This document shows, piece by piece, positions 5,748-12,637 of a stretch of 14,608 nucleotides of DNA (the first letter of the stretch is position 1; every line of letters begins with the position of its first letter). A program made the position numbers and the translations under genes. The notes beneath the pieces were generated by a model. That model was not told the origin of the DNA and made no database searches. It saw only the letters and a program-made list of their open reading frames with translations. The stretch is from Sphingopyxis sp. (GTDB taxonomy: Bacteria; Pseudomonadota; Alphaproteobacteria; Sphingomonadales; Sphingomonadaceae), in NCBI GenBank assembly GCA_013911715.1, contig JACEST010000040.1, positions 1 through 14,608 of the forward strand, given 5' to 3'.

Positions 5748-8684
5748 ATGCGATATTATCATTGCGTCCGGGCAGCTTTGCTCGGCGGCGCGGGCGTTGC
5801 ATCACTGCTGGTCGCACCGGCGCTTGCGCAAAGCGAAGTCATCACCCAAGCCGACGAAACCGTCGATACGCGCGAAATGATCGTGACTGGCTCGCGCATC
5901 AAGCGCGATCCCAACGACAGTTCAGTACCGCTGCAAATCATCGGCACCCAGGAATTGGAGCGCGAGGGCATCAGCAGCCCGGAGCAACTGGTGCAATATT
6001 TGACCGCCAACGGCACGGCGGGCGACAATCTGGCGTCGAACTCCGATGTCGTCGACGGGCAGCAGCGCGGCAACAATGGCGCGTCTTTCGCCAATTTGCG
6101 CGGGCAAGGGTCATCGGCGACACTCGTGCTGCTCAACGGTCGCCGCGTCGCAGCGCACGGGCTCAACGGCGGCGCGGTTGACGTCAACCAGATCCCGTTT
6201 GCCGCGCTTGAACGGGTCGAGGTGCTGAAAGATGGCGCGTCGGCCATTTACGGCACCGACGCCATCGGCGGCGTGATCAACTTTATCACCCGTACCGATT
6301 ATCAGGGCATTGGCCTCAGCGGTTTTGCCGACATCACCGAACGCGGCGATTCGCCGCGCTATCGCGCCTCGGCCATCGCTGGTTATGGCGATATTGACGA
6401 GCAGGGTTTCAACATCATGGCCTCGGTCAGCTATGCCGATGCCAAGGCATTGCGCGGGTCCGACCGTGATTTCGTCAACACTTTCCAGCCCGATCGCGGC
6501 CTGTCGGTCGATACGCGCGGCACGCCTTTCGCGACATTCATTCCGCTCGCGGGCACGGCCTATCAAAGTGCGACTGCGCCATTCCTGCCCGGTTCGACGA
6601 CGCTGCGCGCCAGCGGCGGCATCAACGTCCTCGACCTGCCGGGTCAGGCCGGATGCGGCGTGATCGACGGTCAGGCCCCTTATGACCCGGTCATCTGGGC
6701 CTTTCCGCAGGCCGAATTTGCCTGCGCCTGGGACACTGGGCGCGCCGCCGTGCTGCAGCAGCCGATTGATACCTGGACCTGGTTCGGTCGCGGCGTATTG
6801 GCGCTCGGCGAACATCGCATATCGCTCGAAGTGACCGGCTCGGACGCCAGCAGCGCCAAGCGTTTCTCGAATCTGCAATTGACACCAAACACATCGACCC
6901 AGAATTACGCTTATCGCCGCATTGCCGGTGTCAATGACGTCCAATTTGACCGGCTGGCATCGATTCTTACCGCCAGTTTCCCAACCTTTGGTCCGCAAAT
7001 TGCGGCTACCCCGGCACTGTCCTATCGCTGGCGCTGCATCGAATGCGGGGTGCGTGAAATCACCACCGAAACGCTGACGCAAACCTATGCGCTGACCGCT
7101 GAAGGCCCGCTGTTCAAAGGGTGGGATTATCAAATCGGGGCCTCACGCGCGCAAAGCGAGTCCGAATCAGAGCTGGGCAGCGGCTATTATTTCCGTGGCA
7201 CGCTGGCCAATGGCACCAATGATCCCAACGCCCCGATTGCGCCTGGCGCCACCGGTGCCGGCATCATCGGTGTGCTGAATAGCGGGGTGCTCAATCCCTT
7301 TCTGTTCCCGGGCCAGACCCAGTCGGCGCAGGCGCTGGCGATGCTCGACGCCGTGTCGGCGGAAGGCACAATCCTGTTCGGTGGCCGCTATCGCCTGACC
7401 CAGATTGACGCGTCGGTCTCGGGCGATTTGTTCGAACTGCCGGGCGGGACGGTTCAAGCCGCCGTCGGGCTTGACTATCGCCGCGAAACCTATCGCTTCA
7501 ACGGCGACGTGCGCGAAGCGGCTGCCCGCCCGGTTATTATCGCCGCCCCGTTTGACGATGGCAATGCGCTCGCCGGGGTCAACCGCAACATTAAGGCGGC
7601 CTATGCCGAAGTGCTGCTGCCTGTCTTTGACGGCTTTGAACTGTCCGGCGCGATCCGCATCGACGATTATGATGGCTTTGGCACCACCACCAATCCGAAA
7701 ATTGCCGCGAAATACCGCCCCGCTCCGTGGCTGTTGCTGCGCGGTTCCTACAATACCGGCTTCCGCGTGCCTTCGTTCAACCAGATTTTCAATGGCCGGA
7801 CCGAAGCCCTGTTCACCGGTCGCGGTTTTGCCGATCCGCAGACATGCCCGACCCCGCTTGCACCGAACCCGGCGGTGGCCGGCTGCGAAGTGGTCGCAAA
7901 TGTCGACATCATCAGCGGCGGCCAACCCGATCTGCGTCCCGAGACATCGGAACAATTTACGGCAGGAATCGTGATCGAGCCGTCGCAGAACTTCAGCCTT
8001 TCCGTCGACTGGTGGAAAATTGACCGCGAGGGGACGATCCAGATATTGAGCCTCGACCAGCTCATTGAAAATTTCGATACGTTGCAGGAACGCTTCCTGC
8101 GCGGCCCGGGCGGCGTGCTCGAGGCAATCGAGCGGACGTGGGTCAATTCGGGGAGCACGCGCACACAAGGCATCGACGTGGCAGGGCAGGCACGTTTCGA
8201 CGTGGCGCGCGGTGACCTTACCATCGGTATGGACGGAACCTATCTGCTCCAGAAGAAGGAAAAGGTGGTCCCGGCGGCCGACTTTGCCGACCGCATCGGC
8301 GTGTTCACCTTTGCCGGCGATCTCGGCCTGCGATGGAAACACAACGCCCATGTGACCTGGTCGAACGACGAATGGATGGTCAACCTGACCCAGATCTTCC
8401 GGTCGGGTTATGACAACCAACAGCTGCCCGGCATTGCCAGCGGCGCGATTGACCCGCCCAATGATGTCGATCGGGTCAGCGATTATGTCACCTATAATAT
8501 GTCGCTGGCCTTCACGGGGATCGAAGGTTTCCGAGTCACTTTCGGCGTCAAGAATTTGTTCGACCGCGACCCACCCTTTGCCATCACCTACGACAGCAAT
8601 CTGGGTTCGGGATCAAGCTGGGAACCCCGCGTCGCCGATCCGCGCGGCCGCGCCTATACGGTTAGCGTCGACACCAAATTCTGA
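5748..8684 (+). CDS. TonB-dependent outer-membrane receptor
   Basis: This is a 978-residue receptor. I chose the ATG at 5748 because GGGGGAG lies five bases upstream and a proper signal peptide begins there (MRYYHCVRAALLGG to APALAQ, about residue 28). The frame is open further upstream, but that extension lacks these features. The TonB box EMIVTGSRI is at 43-51. The plug (about 55-185) contains NLRGQGSSATLVLLNGRR and LKDGASAIYGTDAIGGVINFITR. The barrel ends in VSVDTKF with the expected terminal Phe. Typical barrel motifs are RGSYNTGFRVPSFNQIF (665-681) and QPDLRPETSEQFTAG (726-740). Mature-chain cysteines lie in three close pairs (303/326, 430/433, 700/713); the CIEC at 430-433 is unusual. 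It is the divergent partner of the other receptor but is not its close copy. No signalling domain, sigma factor or anti-sigma gene is adjacent. Substrate is unknown. Confidence 0.93.
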   Translation: MRYYHCVRAALLGGAGVASLLVAPALAQSEVITQADETVDTREMIVTGSRIKRDPNDSSVPLQIIGTQELEREGISSPEQLVQYLTANGTAGDNLASNSDVVDGQQRGNNGASFANLRGQGSSATLVLLNGRRVAAHGLNGGAVDVNQIPFAALERVEVLKDGASAIYGTDAIGGVINFITRTDYQGIGLSGFADITERGDSPRYRASAIAGYGDIDEQGFNIMASVSYADAKALRGSDRDFVNTFQPDRGLSVDTRGTPFATFIPLAGTAYQSATAPFLPGSTTLRASGGINVLDLPGQAGCGVIDGQAPYDPVIWAFPQAEFACAWDTGRAAVLQQPIDTWTWFGRGVLALGEHRISLEVTGSDASSAKRFSNLQLTPNTSTQNYAYRRIAGVNDVQFDRLASILTASFPTFGPQIAATPALSYRWRCIECGVREITTETLTQTYALTAEGPLFKGWDYQIGASRAQSESESELGSGYYFRGTLANGTNDPNAPIAPGATGAGIIGVLNSGVLNPFLFPGQTQSAQALAMLDAVSAEGTILFGGRYRLTQIDASVSGDLFELPGGTVQAAVGLDYRRETYRFNGDVREAAARPVIIAAPFDDGNALAGVNRNIKAAYAEVLLPVFDGFELSGAIRIDDYDGFGTTTNPKIAAKYRPAPWLLLRGSYNTGFRVPSFNQIFNGRTEALFTGRGFADPQTCPTPLAPNPAVAGCEVVANVDIISGGQPDLRPETSEQFTAGIVIEPSQNFSLSVDWWKIDREGTIQILSLDQLIENFDTLQERFLRGPGGVLEAIERTWVNSGSTRTQGIDVAGQARFDVARGDLTIGMDGTYLLQKKEKVVPAADFADRIGVFTFAGDLGLRWKHNAHVTWSNDEWMVNLTQIFRSGYDNQQLPGIASGAIDPPNDVDRVSDYVTYNMSLAFTGIEGFRVTFGVKNLFDRDPPFAITYDSNLGSGSSWEPRVADPRGRAYTVSVDTKF

Positions 8685-8690
8685 TAGGAT

Positions 8691-8720
8691 GCGCAGGCCG
8701 GAGTGGTCGCCGGCCTGCGC
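8691..8720. terminator. Perfect 11-bp hairpin after the plus-strand receptor
   Basis: GCGCAGGCCGG (8691-8701) pairs perfectly with CCGGCCTGCGC (8710-8720) across an 8-nt loop. It lies six bases after the receptor stop and just before the ribosome-binding site of the VOC gene. The T-run that follows (CCTTGTT) is weak, so it may attenuate rather than terminate. Its arm GCGCAGGCCGGAG is identical to the core of the family 2 palindromes at 13225 and 14460, so it may be a modified REP element. Confidence 0.55.
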
Positions 8721-8740
8721 CCTTGTTCAGGAGCCCAAAC

Positions 8741-9121
8741 ATGGCCGGTCTCGGCGGCATAGCGCCCATCACCTTCCTGCTCGTGCCTGATCGCGACGCG
8801 GCGAGAGAATTTTACGCCGTCAAGCTCGGGTTAACACCGGTATCCGACGATGATTTTGCGCTCGTCTATGATCTTGGCGGCACAATGCTTCGGGTCAGCC
8901 TGGTGCCCGACTATGTCCCACACGCCCACACCGTGCTCGGCTGGCGCGTCACGGACATCGTCGCCACGGTTGACGAACTCAAAGCGCGCGGCATTGATTT
9001 CCTAGTATATGATGGTTTTGGGCAGGACGATCGCGGCATTTGGAATGCCCCCGACGGGTCAGCCAAGGTCGCGTGGTTCGATGATCCGTTCGGAAACAAT
9101 CTGAGTTTGACGCAAAGCTGA
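8741..9121 (+). CDS. VOC (glyoxalase/bleomycin-resistance fold) family protein
   Basis: This 126-residue protein is of single VOC-unit length. It opens with the strand ITFLLVPDRDAAREFYAVKLGLTPV (about 10-34), where AAREFY and the LGL turn are typical. A second module starts at VLGWRVTDIVATVDELKARGIDF and ends in FDDPFGNNLSL, the usual closing motif. The first strand has Thr-Phe where the metal-binding His is often found, and the last strand lacks the common Glu. A metal-dependent glyoxalase I or dioxygenase role is therefore unlikely on sequence grounds. The ATG at 8741 is preceded by AGGAG seven bases upstream; an upstream in-frame TTG at 8723 lacks this. It lies 56 bp downstream of the receptor gene, separated by a strong hairpin. 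The reaction is unknown. Confidence 0.85.
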   Translation: MAGLGGIAPITFLLVPDRDAAREFYAVKLGLTPVSDDDFALVYDLGGTMLRVSLVPDYVPHAHTVLGWRVTDIVATVDELKARGIDFLVYDGFGQDDRGIWNAPDGSAKVAWFDDPFGNNLSLTQS

Positions 9122-9126
9122 ATGGT

Positions 9127-9173
9127 CAGCCACCGCAGCGGGCACCAATCCGCCACGGTGGCTGCCGTTTATT
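9127..9173. terminator. Stem-loop terminator between convergent genes
   Basis: CAGCCACCG (9127-9135) pairs with CGGTGGCTG (9156-9164) across a 20-nt loop, followed by CCGTTTATT. It terminates the VOC gene on the plus strand. There is no U-tract in the minus direction, so it serves the converging secreted-protein gene less clearly. Confidence 0.6.
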
Positions 9174-9176
9174 GCA

Positions 9177-9632
9177 TTACTCGCTAATCTGCCCTGTGCC
9201 GGTGCCTTTGGGGCCGACACCATGATAGGTCATCGTGCCGCCTCTCTTGGCATATTTGCCGGTCTTGCCATAAAGCCCGCCGACGCAAGCCGTCGTCATT
9301 TTGGCAGCATCGATGACGTTGCATCCCCACACACTCGAATAGCTGCCGTCGGGGCCCGATGTGTCGCAGGTGCCGTGCATCATGAAAATCGCATCATTCG
9401 GCGGCTGGGTGTTCGAAATGCAGGTGAACTTTTCAGTCGATTTTTTGCCGTCGGCCCAGGTCACCTCGCTGGTGCCGGTCCAATAGCGCCCCTGCACCAC
9501 GCGCCCGTCGGGTGCGGTGGTGCCCGTCGTCACCGCTCCCGCCATTTCCTGTGCGCTGAAGGTAAAGGTTTCGGCCATTGTGGTCGACGGCACGAGCAGC
9601 ACGGCGGCTGCCATAAGACAGATCATTTTCAT
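9177..9632 (-). CDS. Small secreted protein with four cysteines, unknown function
   Basis: This 151-residue protein begins MKMICLM with a hydrophobic signal peptide ending about residue 20 (TTMA-ETF). I chose the ATG at 9632 because GGGGAG stands six bases upstream. The frame extends nine codons further, but that would bury the signal peptide. The mature chain has cysteines at 71, 89, 104 and 116, an even number suggesting two disulfides in the periplasm. It is rich in Gly and Thr, with short alternating segments such as RVVQGRYWTGTSEVTW and GGTMTYHGVGPKGTGTG that suggest a beta-rich fold. I do not recognise the family. It stands alone between a convergent VOC gene and a codirectional dehydratase gene 165 bp upstream; a low-GC stretch lies upstream of it. 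Confidence 0.75.
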   Translation of the reverse strand: MKMICLMAAAVLLVPSTTMAETFTFSAQEMAGAVTTGTTAPDGRVVQGRYWTGTSEVTWADGKKSTEKFTCISNTQPPNDAIFMMHGTCDTSGPDGSYSSVWGCNVIDAAKMTTACVGGLYGKTGKYAKRGGTMTYHGVGPKGTGTGQISE

Positions 9633-9796
9633 AACATTCTCCCCACAGACGATGGACACGCGCGAAGATCACGCGCCGTTCACAACTCATTCCCGAGAGA
9701 AATGCGACCCAAACCAAGTCAATTAAATGACAAGAAATTTCGGTCGGAAGTGATTTGCGAGAAGTAAATTAAATTAAACACATCACGATGCAACCA

Positions 9797-10105
9797 TTAT
9801 GAATCGTTGTATTCCAACAGCATCGTATCAATTGCCTGCGCGAGAGCCGCGTCGCGCTGCGACAGCCCGCCGCAATCATGCGTGGTCAGCAAAATGGTGA
9901 CGCGGTTATAGACATTGGACCATTCGGGGTGATGGTCCATTTTTTCGGCAATAATCGCCACTCGCGCCATGAACCCGAATGCCTGCGCAAAGTCCGTGAA
10001 TTTGAGGTTGCGGATAATCGCGTCGCGCACGCCATCGTGGACCCAAGCGGGGTGCGCCGCCAGCAACGCCGCCCGCTCCGCCTCGCTTAACCGGGTTATC
10101 GCCAT
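9797..10105 (-). CDS. 4a-hydroxytetrahydrobiopterin (pterin-4a-carbinolamine) dehydratase
   Basis: This 102-residue protein is of normal family length. The signature is clear: EKMDHHPEWSNVYN (54-67) and LLTTHDCGGLSQRD (72-85), with His58, His59 and His76 in the places of the catalytic histidines. The family dehydrates 4a-carbinolamine pterin so that it can be recycled after phenylalanine hydroxylase; some bacterial members have other or unknown roles. No phenylalanine hydroxylase or other pterin gene is visible here. The ATG at 10105 has AAGGAG six bases upstream. The frame stays open far upstream, but that part overlaps the divergent metallopeptidase gene and is spurious. Only 40 bp separates the two divergent starts. 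The usual symbol would be phhB, left out because the pathway context is missing. Confidence 0.93.
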   Translation of the reverse strand: MAITRLSEAERAALLAAHPAWVHDGVRDAIIRNLKFTDFAQAFGFMARVAIIAEKMDHHPEWSNVYNRVTILLTTHDCGGLSQRDAALAQAIDTMLLEYNDS

Positions 10106-10145
10106 CGCTTGCTCCTTTGCTCGGTCAGCCATAAGGCGAAACGGC

Positions 10146-10562
10146 ATGAACGACAACCGGCCCACCACGCCCCATGCCGGGGCAGCACCTGACGAGGACG
10201 CTCTTCTGGCGCTAGCGGAAGCTGCGCTCGCGACCATGCCCCACGTTTTTCGCCTGCACATCGCCGGATTGCTGTTGGCGATTGAGGACGTTGCCGACGC
10301 CGATACGCTGGCGGCGATGGACATTGAGCATCCCTATGAACTGACCGGCCTCTATTCGGGTCGACCGCTCACAGAAAAGTCTGTCGAGGAAAGTGGCGCG
10401 CTGCCCGACACCGTCACGCTCTACCGCCTGCCCATCCTGATCGAATGGATCGAAAGCGGCGAACGGCTCGACCATCTCATCCGCCACGTCCTGATCCACG
10501 AAATCGGCCATCATTTCGGCTTTTCGGACGAAGACATGGACGCCATCGAGGATGGCGATTGA
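10146..10562 (+). CDS. Zincin-like metallopeptidase family protein
   Basis: This 138-residue protein has an acidic N-terminus. Near the C-terminus is the metal-binding motif HEIGHHFGFSDED (118-130), an HExxHHxGxxD arrangement in which His118, Glu119, His122 and Asp128 are the likely ligands and catalyst. This matches the small 'metallopeptidase family' (zincin-1, formerly DUF1025) common in Actinobacteria and Alphaproteobacteria, whose substrates are unknown. It has no signal peptide. The ATG at 10146 follows an AAGGCG-like site. The longer open frame upstream overlaps the divergent dehydratase and was not used. Its TGA stop overlaps the TTG start of ccmA, so the two are translationally coupled. 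It is the first gene of a metallopeptidase-ccmA-ccmB operon. Whether it takes part in cytochrome maturation is unknown. Confidence 0.9.
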   Translation: MNDNRPTTPHAGAAPDEDALLALAEAALATMPHVFRLHIAGLLLAIEDVADADTLAAMDIEHPYELTGLYSGRPLTEKSVEESGALPDTVTLYRLPILIEWIESGERLDHLIRHVLIHEIGHHFGFSDEDMDAIEDGD

Positions 10563-11137
10563 CGCCGCTGCTGACCTGCGAAGGCCTTGCCTGCCAGCGC
10601 GGCGGGCGGTTGCTGTTTCAGGAGCTTTCCTTTGCGCTGACCCCGGGCGATGCGCTGTGGGTGCGCGGTCCCAACGGCGTCGGCAAATCCAGCCTGCTGC
10701 GTCTCGTCGCCGGGCTGCTGCGCGCCCATTCGGGGACGGTCAGCCGTAACGCCGCCATCGCGCTTGCCGACGAGCGTTCCGCGCTCGATGCCGAGCTGCC
10801 GTTGGGTCAGGCGCTCGCTTTCTGGGCGCGAATTGACGGCGGCGATGCGGGCGCCGCGATGGAAAATATGGCACTGTCCCCGCTCGCCGACGTGCCCGTC
10901 GGCTATCTTTCGACCGGGCAGCGCAAGCGCGCCGTGCTCGCCCGCACGATCGCGGCGGGCGCGCCGCTGTGGCTGCTCGACGAACCCGGCAACGGCCTCG
11001 ATGGCGCGTCGCTCGCCAGTCTGCGCGCGGCCATTGCCGATCACCGGGCGAATGGCGGCGCGCTGCTCTTCGCCTCGCATTTCGACCTTGCCCTGCCCGG
11101 CCAGCGCACGCTCGATCTGGCGGTACTGGTGGAATGA
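10559..11137 (+). CDS. ccmA: Heme exporter ATP-binding subunit CcmA
   Basis: This 192-residue ABC ATPase has the short length of CcmA. Walker A is GPNGVGKSS (37-45), the signature LSTGQRKR (117-124) and Walker B LWLLDEP (137-143). The H-loop histidine is at 174 in ASHFD. CcmA energises the CcmABCD complex in the inner membrane, releasing heme-loaded CcmE for cytochrome c maturation. I chose a TTG start at 10559 giving MTPLLTCEGL. It has GAGG seven bases upstream and overlaps the TGA stop of the metallopeptidase. No ATG or GTG gives a sensible N-terminus, and the open frame upstream to 10445 encodes Arg-rich, non-homologous residues. The stop overlaps the ccmB start as ATGA. Tight coupling and the partner gene support CcmA over other small ABC ATPases. 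Confidence 0.93.
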   Translation: MTPLLTCEGLACQRGGRLLFQELSFALTPGDALWVRGPNGVGKSSLLRLVAGLLRAHSGTVSRNAAIALADERSALDAELPLGQALAFWARIDGGDAGAAMENMALSPLADVPVGYLSTGQRKRAVLARTIAAGAPLWLLDEPGNGLDGASLASLRAAIADHRANGGALLFASHFDLALPGQRTLDLAVLVE

Positions 11138-11781
11138 GCTCGCTCGGCCGCTTGTTCGTTCGCGATTTGCACCGCGCCTGGGGCAGCGGCACTATCTGGC
11201 TGCCCGTCGCCTTTTTCCTGCTGGTGGCGACGCTTTATCCCTTTGCCGTCGGCCCCGACCGCGCATTGCTCGCGCACACCGGCGGTGGGATGATGTGGGT
11301 GGCGGCTTTGCTCGCCGCGCTCCTCCCCGTCGACCGGCTGGTGCGCCCCGATTGGGAAGCCGGCGTGCTCGACCAACTGATGGTGCGCGGGATAGCTGAC
11401 GAGGCCGTCGCGGCGGTGCGCATTGCGGCGCACGCCTTGGGATTCGGCGTGCCGCTACTGGTCGCGCTCCTGCCTGCTGCCGCGCTGCTCGGCCTGTCCG
11501 GCGACACGGTGCGGATCACCGCGCTCGGTCTCGCGATCGCCGCGCCCGGCCTTGCCACGCTCGCACTTCTCAGCGCTGCGCTCACCGCGCCATTGAAGGG
11601 CGGCAACGCCATCGCCGGCCTGCTCGTCCTGCCGCTCGCAGTGCCGCTGCTGATTTTCGGCGCGGGCCTGCTCAATCCGGCGGGCGCGGGCGCGCTCAAA
11701 CTGCTTGGCGCGTCGAGCCTGTTGCTGACCGCCATCGGGCCTTTTGCGGTAGGCGCTGCGCTGAGGGCGCTGCGGGATTAA
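11134..11781 (+). CDS. ccmB: Heme exporter membrane subunit CcmB
   Basis: This 215-residue integral membrane protein is of normal CcmB length, with about six hydrophobic segments (about 21-41, 47-65, 92-117, 126-150, 158-180, 187-209). It opens with LFVRDLHRAWGSGTIWLPVAFFLL. After the second helix comes VDRLVRPDWEAGVLDQLMVRG, matching the conserved CcmB loop in which the ER/D...G.L.QL pattern recurs. It pairs with CcmA in the inner-membrane cytochrome c maturation complex. The ATG at 11134 overlaps the ccmA stop by four bases (ATGA). ccmC, which often follows in Alphaproteobacteria, is missing; the gene instead converges on rplA. The gap holds a REP-like pair and a terminator. Confidence 0.93.
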   Translation: MSSLGRLFVRDLHRAWGSGTIWLPVAFFLLVATLYPFAVGPDRALLAHTGGGMMWVAALLAALLPVDRLVRPDWEAGVLDQLMVRGIADEAVAAVRIAAHALGFGVPLLVALLPAAALLGLSGDTVRITALGLAIAAPGLATLALLSAALTAPLKGGNAIAGLLVLPLAVPLLIFGAGLLNPAGAGALKLLGASSLLLTAIGPFAVGAALRALRD

Positions 11782-11783
11782 CC

Positions 11784-11870
11784 GTCGCCCCTGCGAAGGC
11801 AGGGGCCGCTGGCGTCCTGTCACCCCATTGGCTTCCTGCCCCACACGGCCCCTGCCTGCGCAGGGGCGAC
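11784..11870. repeat. Inverted pair of REP-like palindromes (family 1)
   Basis: Units at 11784-11807 and 11847-11870 are inverted copies of each other with a single mismatch (GAAG versus GCAG loop), 39 bp apart, with GTCG feet outward. Each has the stem CCCCTGC/GCAGGGG. They match the pair at 1383-1447 almost base for base. The pair fills the gap between convergent ccmB and rplA. Confidence 0.8.
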
Positions 11871-11878
11871 GATCCATG

Positions 11879-11908
11879 AAAAAAGGGCCGGAGTTTCCCC
11901 CGGCCCTT
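11879..11908 (-). terminator. Intrinsic terminator after rplA
   Basis: On the minus strand AAGGGCCGG (11908-11900) pairs with CCGGCCCTT (11891-11883) around an 8-nt loop and is followed by further T residues, giving a six-T run in all. It lies about 30 bases after the rplA stop and should end the secE/nusG/rplKA transcript. On the plus strand it could also stop ccmB transcripts, though the T-run there is interrupted. Confidence 0.85.
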
Positions 11909-11935
11909 CCCTTAACTTTTGAACCTGTAAGTCGC

Positions 11936-12634
11936 TTACGCGCCGGCGACATCCGCAACGTCGACCTTGACGCCCGGGCCCATGCTGCTGCTCAGCGCAA
12001 TCTTGCGGACATATTTGCCCTTTGCGCCCGACGGCTTGGCCTTGATCACAGCATCGACGAAAGCATCGAAATTCTGGCGCAGCTTTTCCTCGCCGAACGA
12101 CAATTTGCCTAGGCCGGCGTGGATGATCCCCGCCTTTTCGACGCGATATTCGATCTGCCCGCCCTTGGCGGCCTTGACCGCTTCGGCGACATTGGGGGTG
12201 ACGGTACCCAGCTTCGGGTTCGGCATCAGGCCTTTGGGGCCCAGCACCTTGCCCAGACGGCCAACGATGCCCATCATGTCCGGCGTCGCAATGACGCGGC
12301 CATAATCGAGGTTGCCCGACTGCATGTCTTCGAGCAGGTCTTCGGCGCCAACCTTGTCAGCACCAGCCGCCAAAGCCGCTTCGGCCTTGTCGCCGCGTGC
12401 GAACACCGCGACCTTGACGTCCTTGCCAGTGCCAGCGGGAAGTGTCACGACGCCGCGGACCATCTGGTCGGCGTGGCGCGGATCGACGCCCAGGTTCATC
12501 GCGATTTCCATCGTCTCGTCGAACTTGGTCGACGACAGCGCGCGCACCGTCTTGATCGCGTCGGCGACCGCGAACAGCTTCTGATTGTCGTGCTTTTCGG
12601 CGAGCAGCTTCGCCTTTTTCGTGAGCTTGGTCAT
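11936..12634 (-). CDS. rplA: 50S ribosomal protein L1
   Basis: This 232-residue protein is of standard length. It begins MTKLTKKAKLLAEKHD and carries the L1 signature MGIVGRLGKVLGPKGLMPNPK in the second domain (121-141). The flanking conserved segments TLPAGTGKDVKVAVFARGDKA and GKLSFGEEKLRQNFDAFVDA are also present. L1 forms the mobile stalk at the ribosomal E site and in many bacteria represses its own rplK-rplA message. The ATG at 12634 lies three bases after the rplK stop, with GAGGG upstream inside rplK, so translation is coupled. It is the last gene of its transcript; a strong terminator follows and rplJ is found about 10 kb away rather than next. Confidence 0.98.
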   Translation of the reverse strand: MTKLTKKAKLLAEKHDNQKLFAVADAIKTVRALSSTKFDETMEIAMNLGVDPRHADQMVRGVVTLPAGTGKDVKVAVFARGDKAEAALAAGADKVGAEDLLEDMQSGNLDYGRVIATPDMMGIVGRLGKVLGPKGLMPNPKLGTVTPNVAEAVKAAKGGQIEYRVEKAGIIHAGLGKLSFGEEKLRQNFDAFVDAVIKAKPSGAKGKYVRKIALSSSMGPGVKVDVADVAGA

Positions 12635-12637
12635 CGC

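Noticed and set aside
6111..7133. 340-codon open frame on the minus strand opposite the plus-strand receptor
   Set aside because: Same reasoning: complete overlap with a well-supported gene and a composition typical of the antisense frame.
7167..8420. 417-codon open frame on the minus strand opposite the plus-strand receptor
   Set aside because: It lies wholly inside the receptor gene on the other strand, has no family motif and no convincing ribosome-binding site.
1975..11935. The block between rplA and rplJ as an integrated mobile element
   Set aside because: No transposase, integrase, phage gene, terminal inverted repeat or target duplication was seen, and base composition is like the flanks apart from one small patch.
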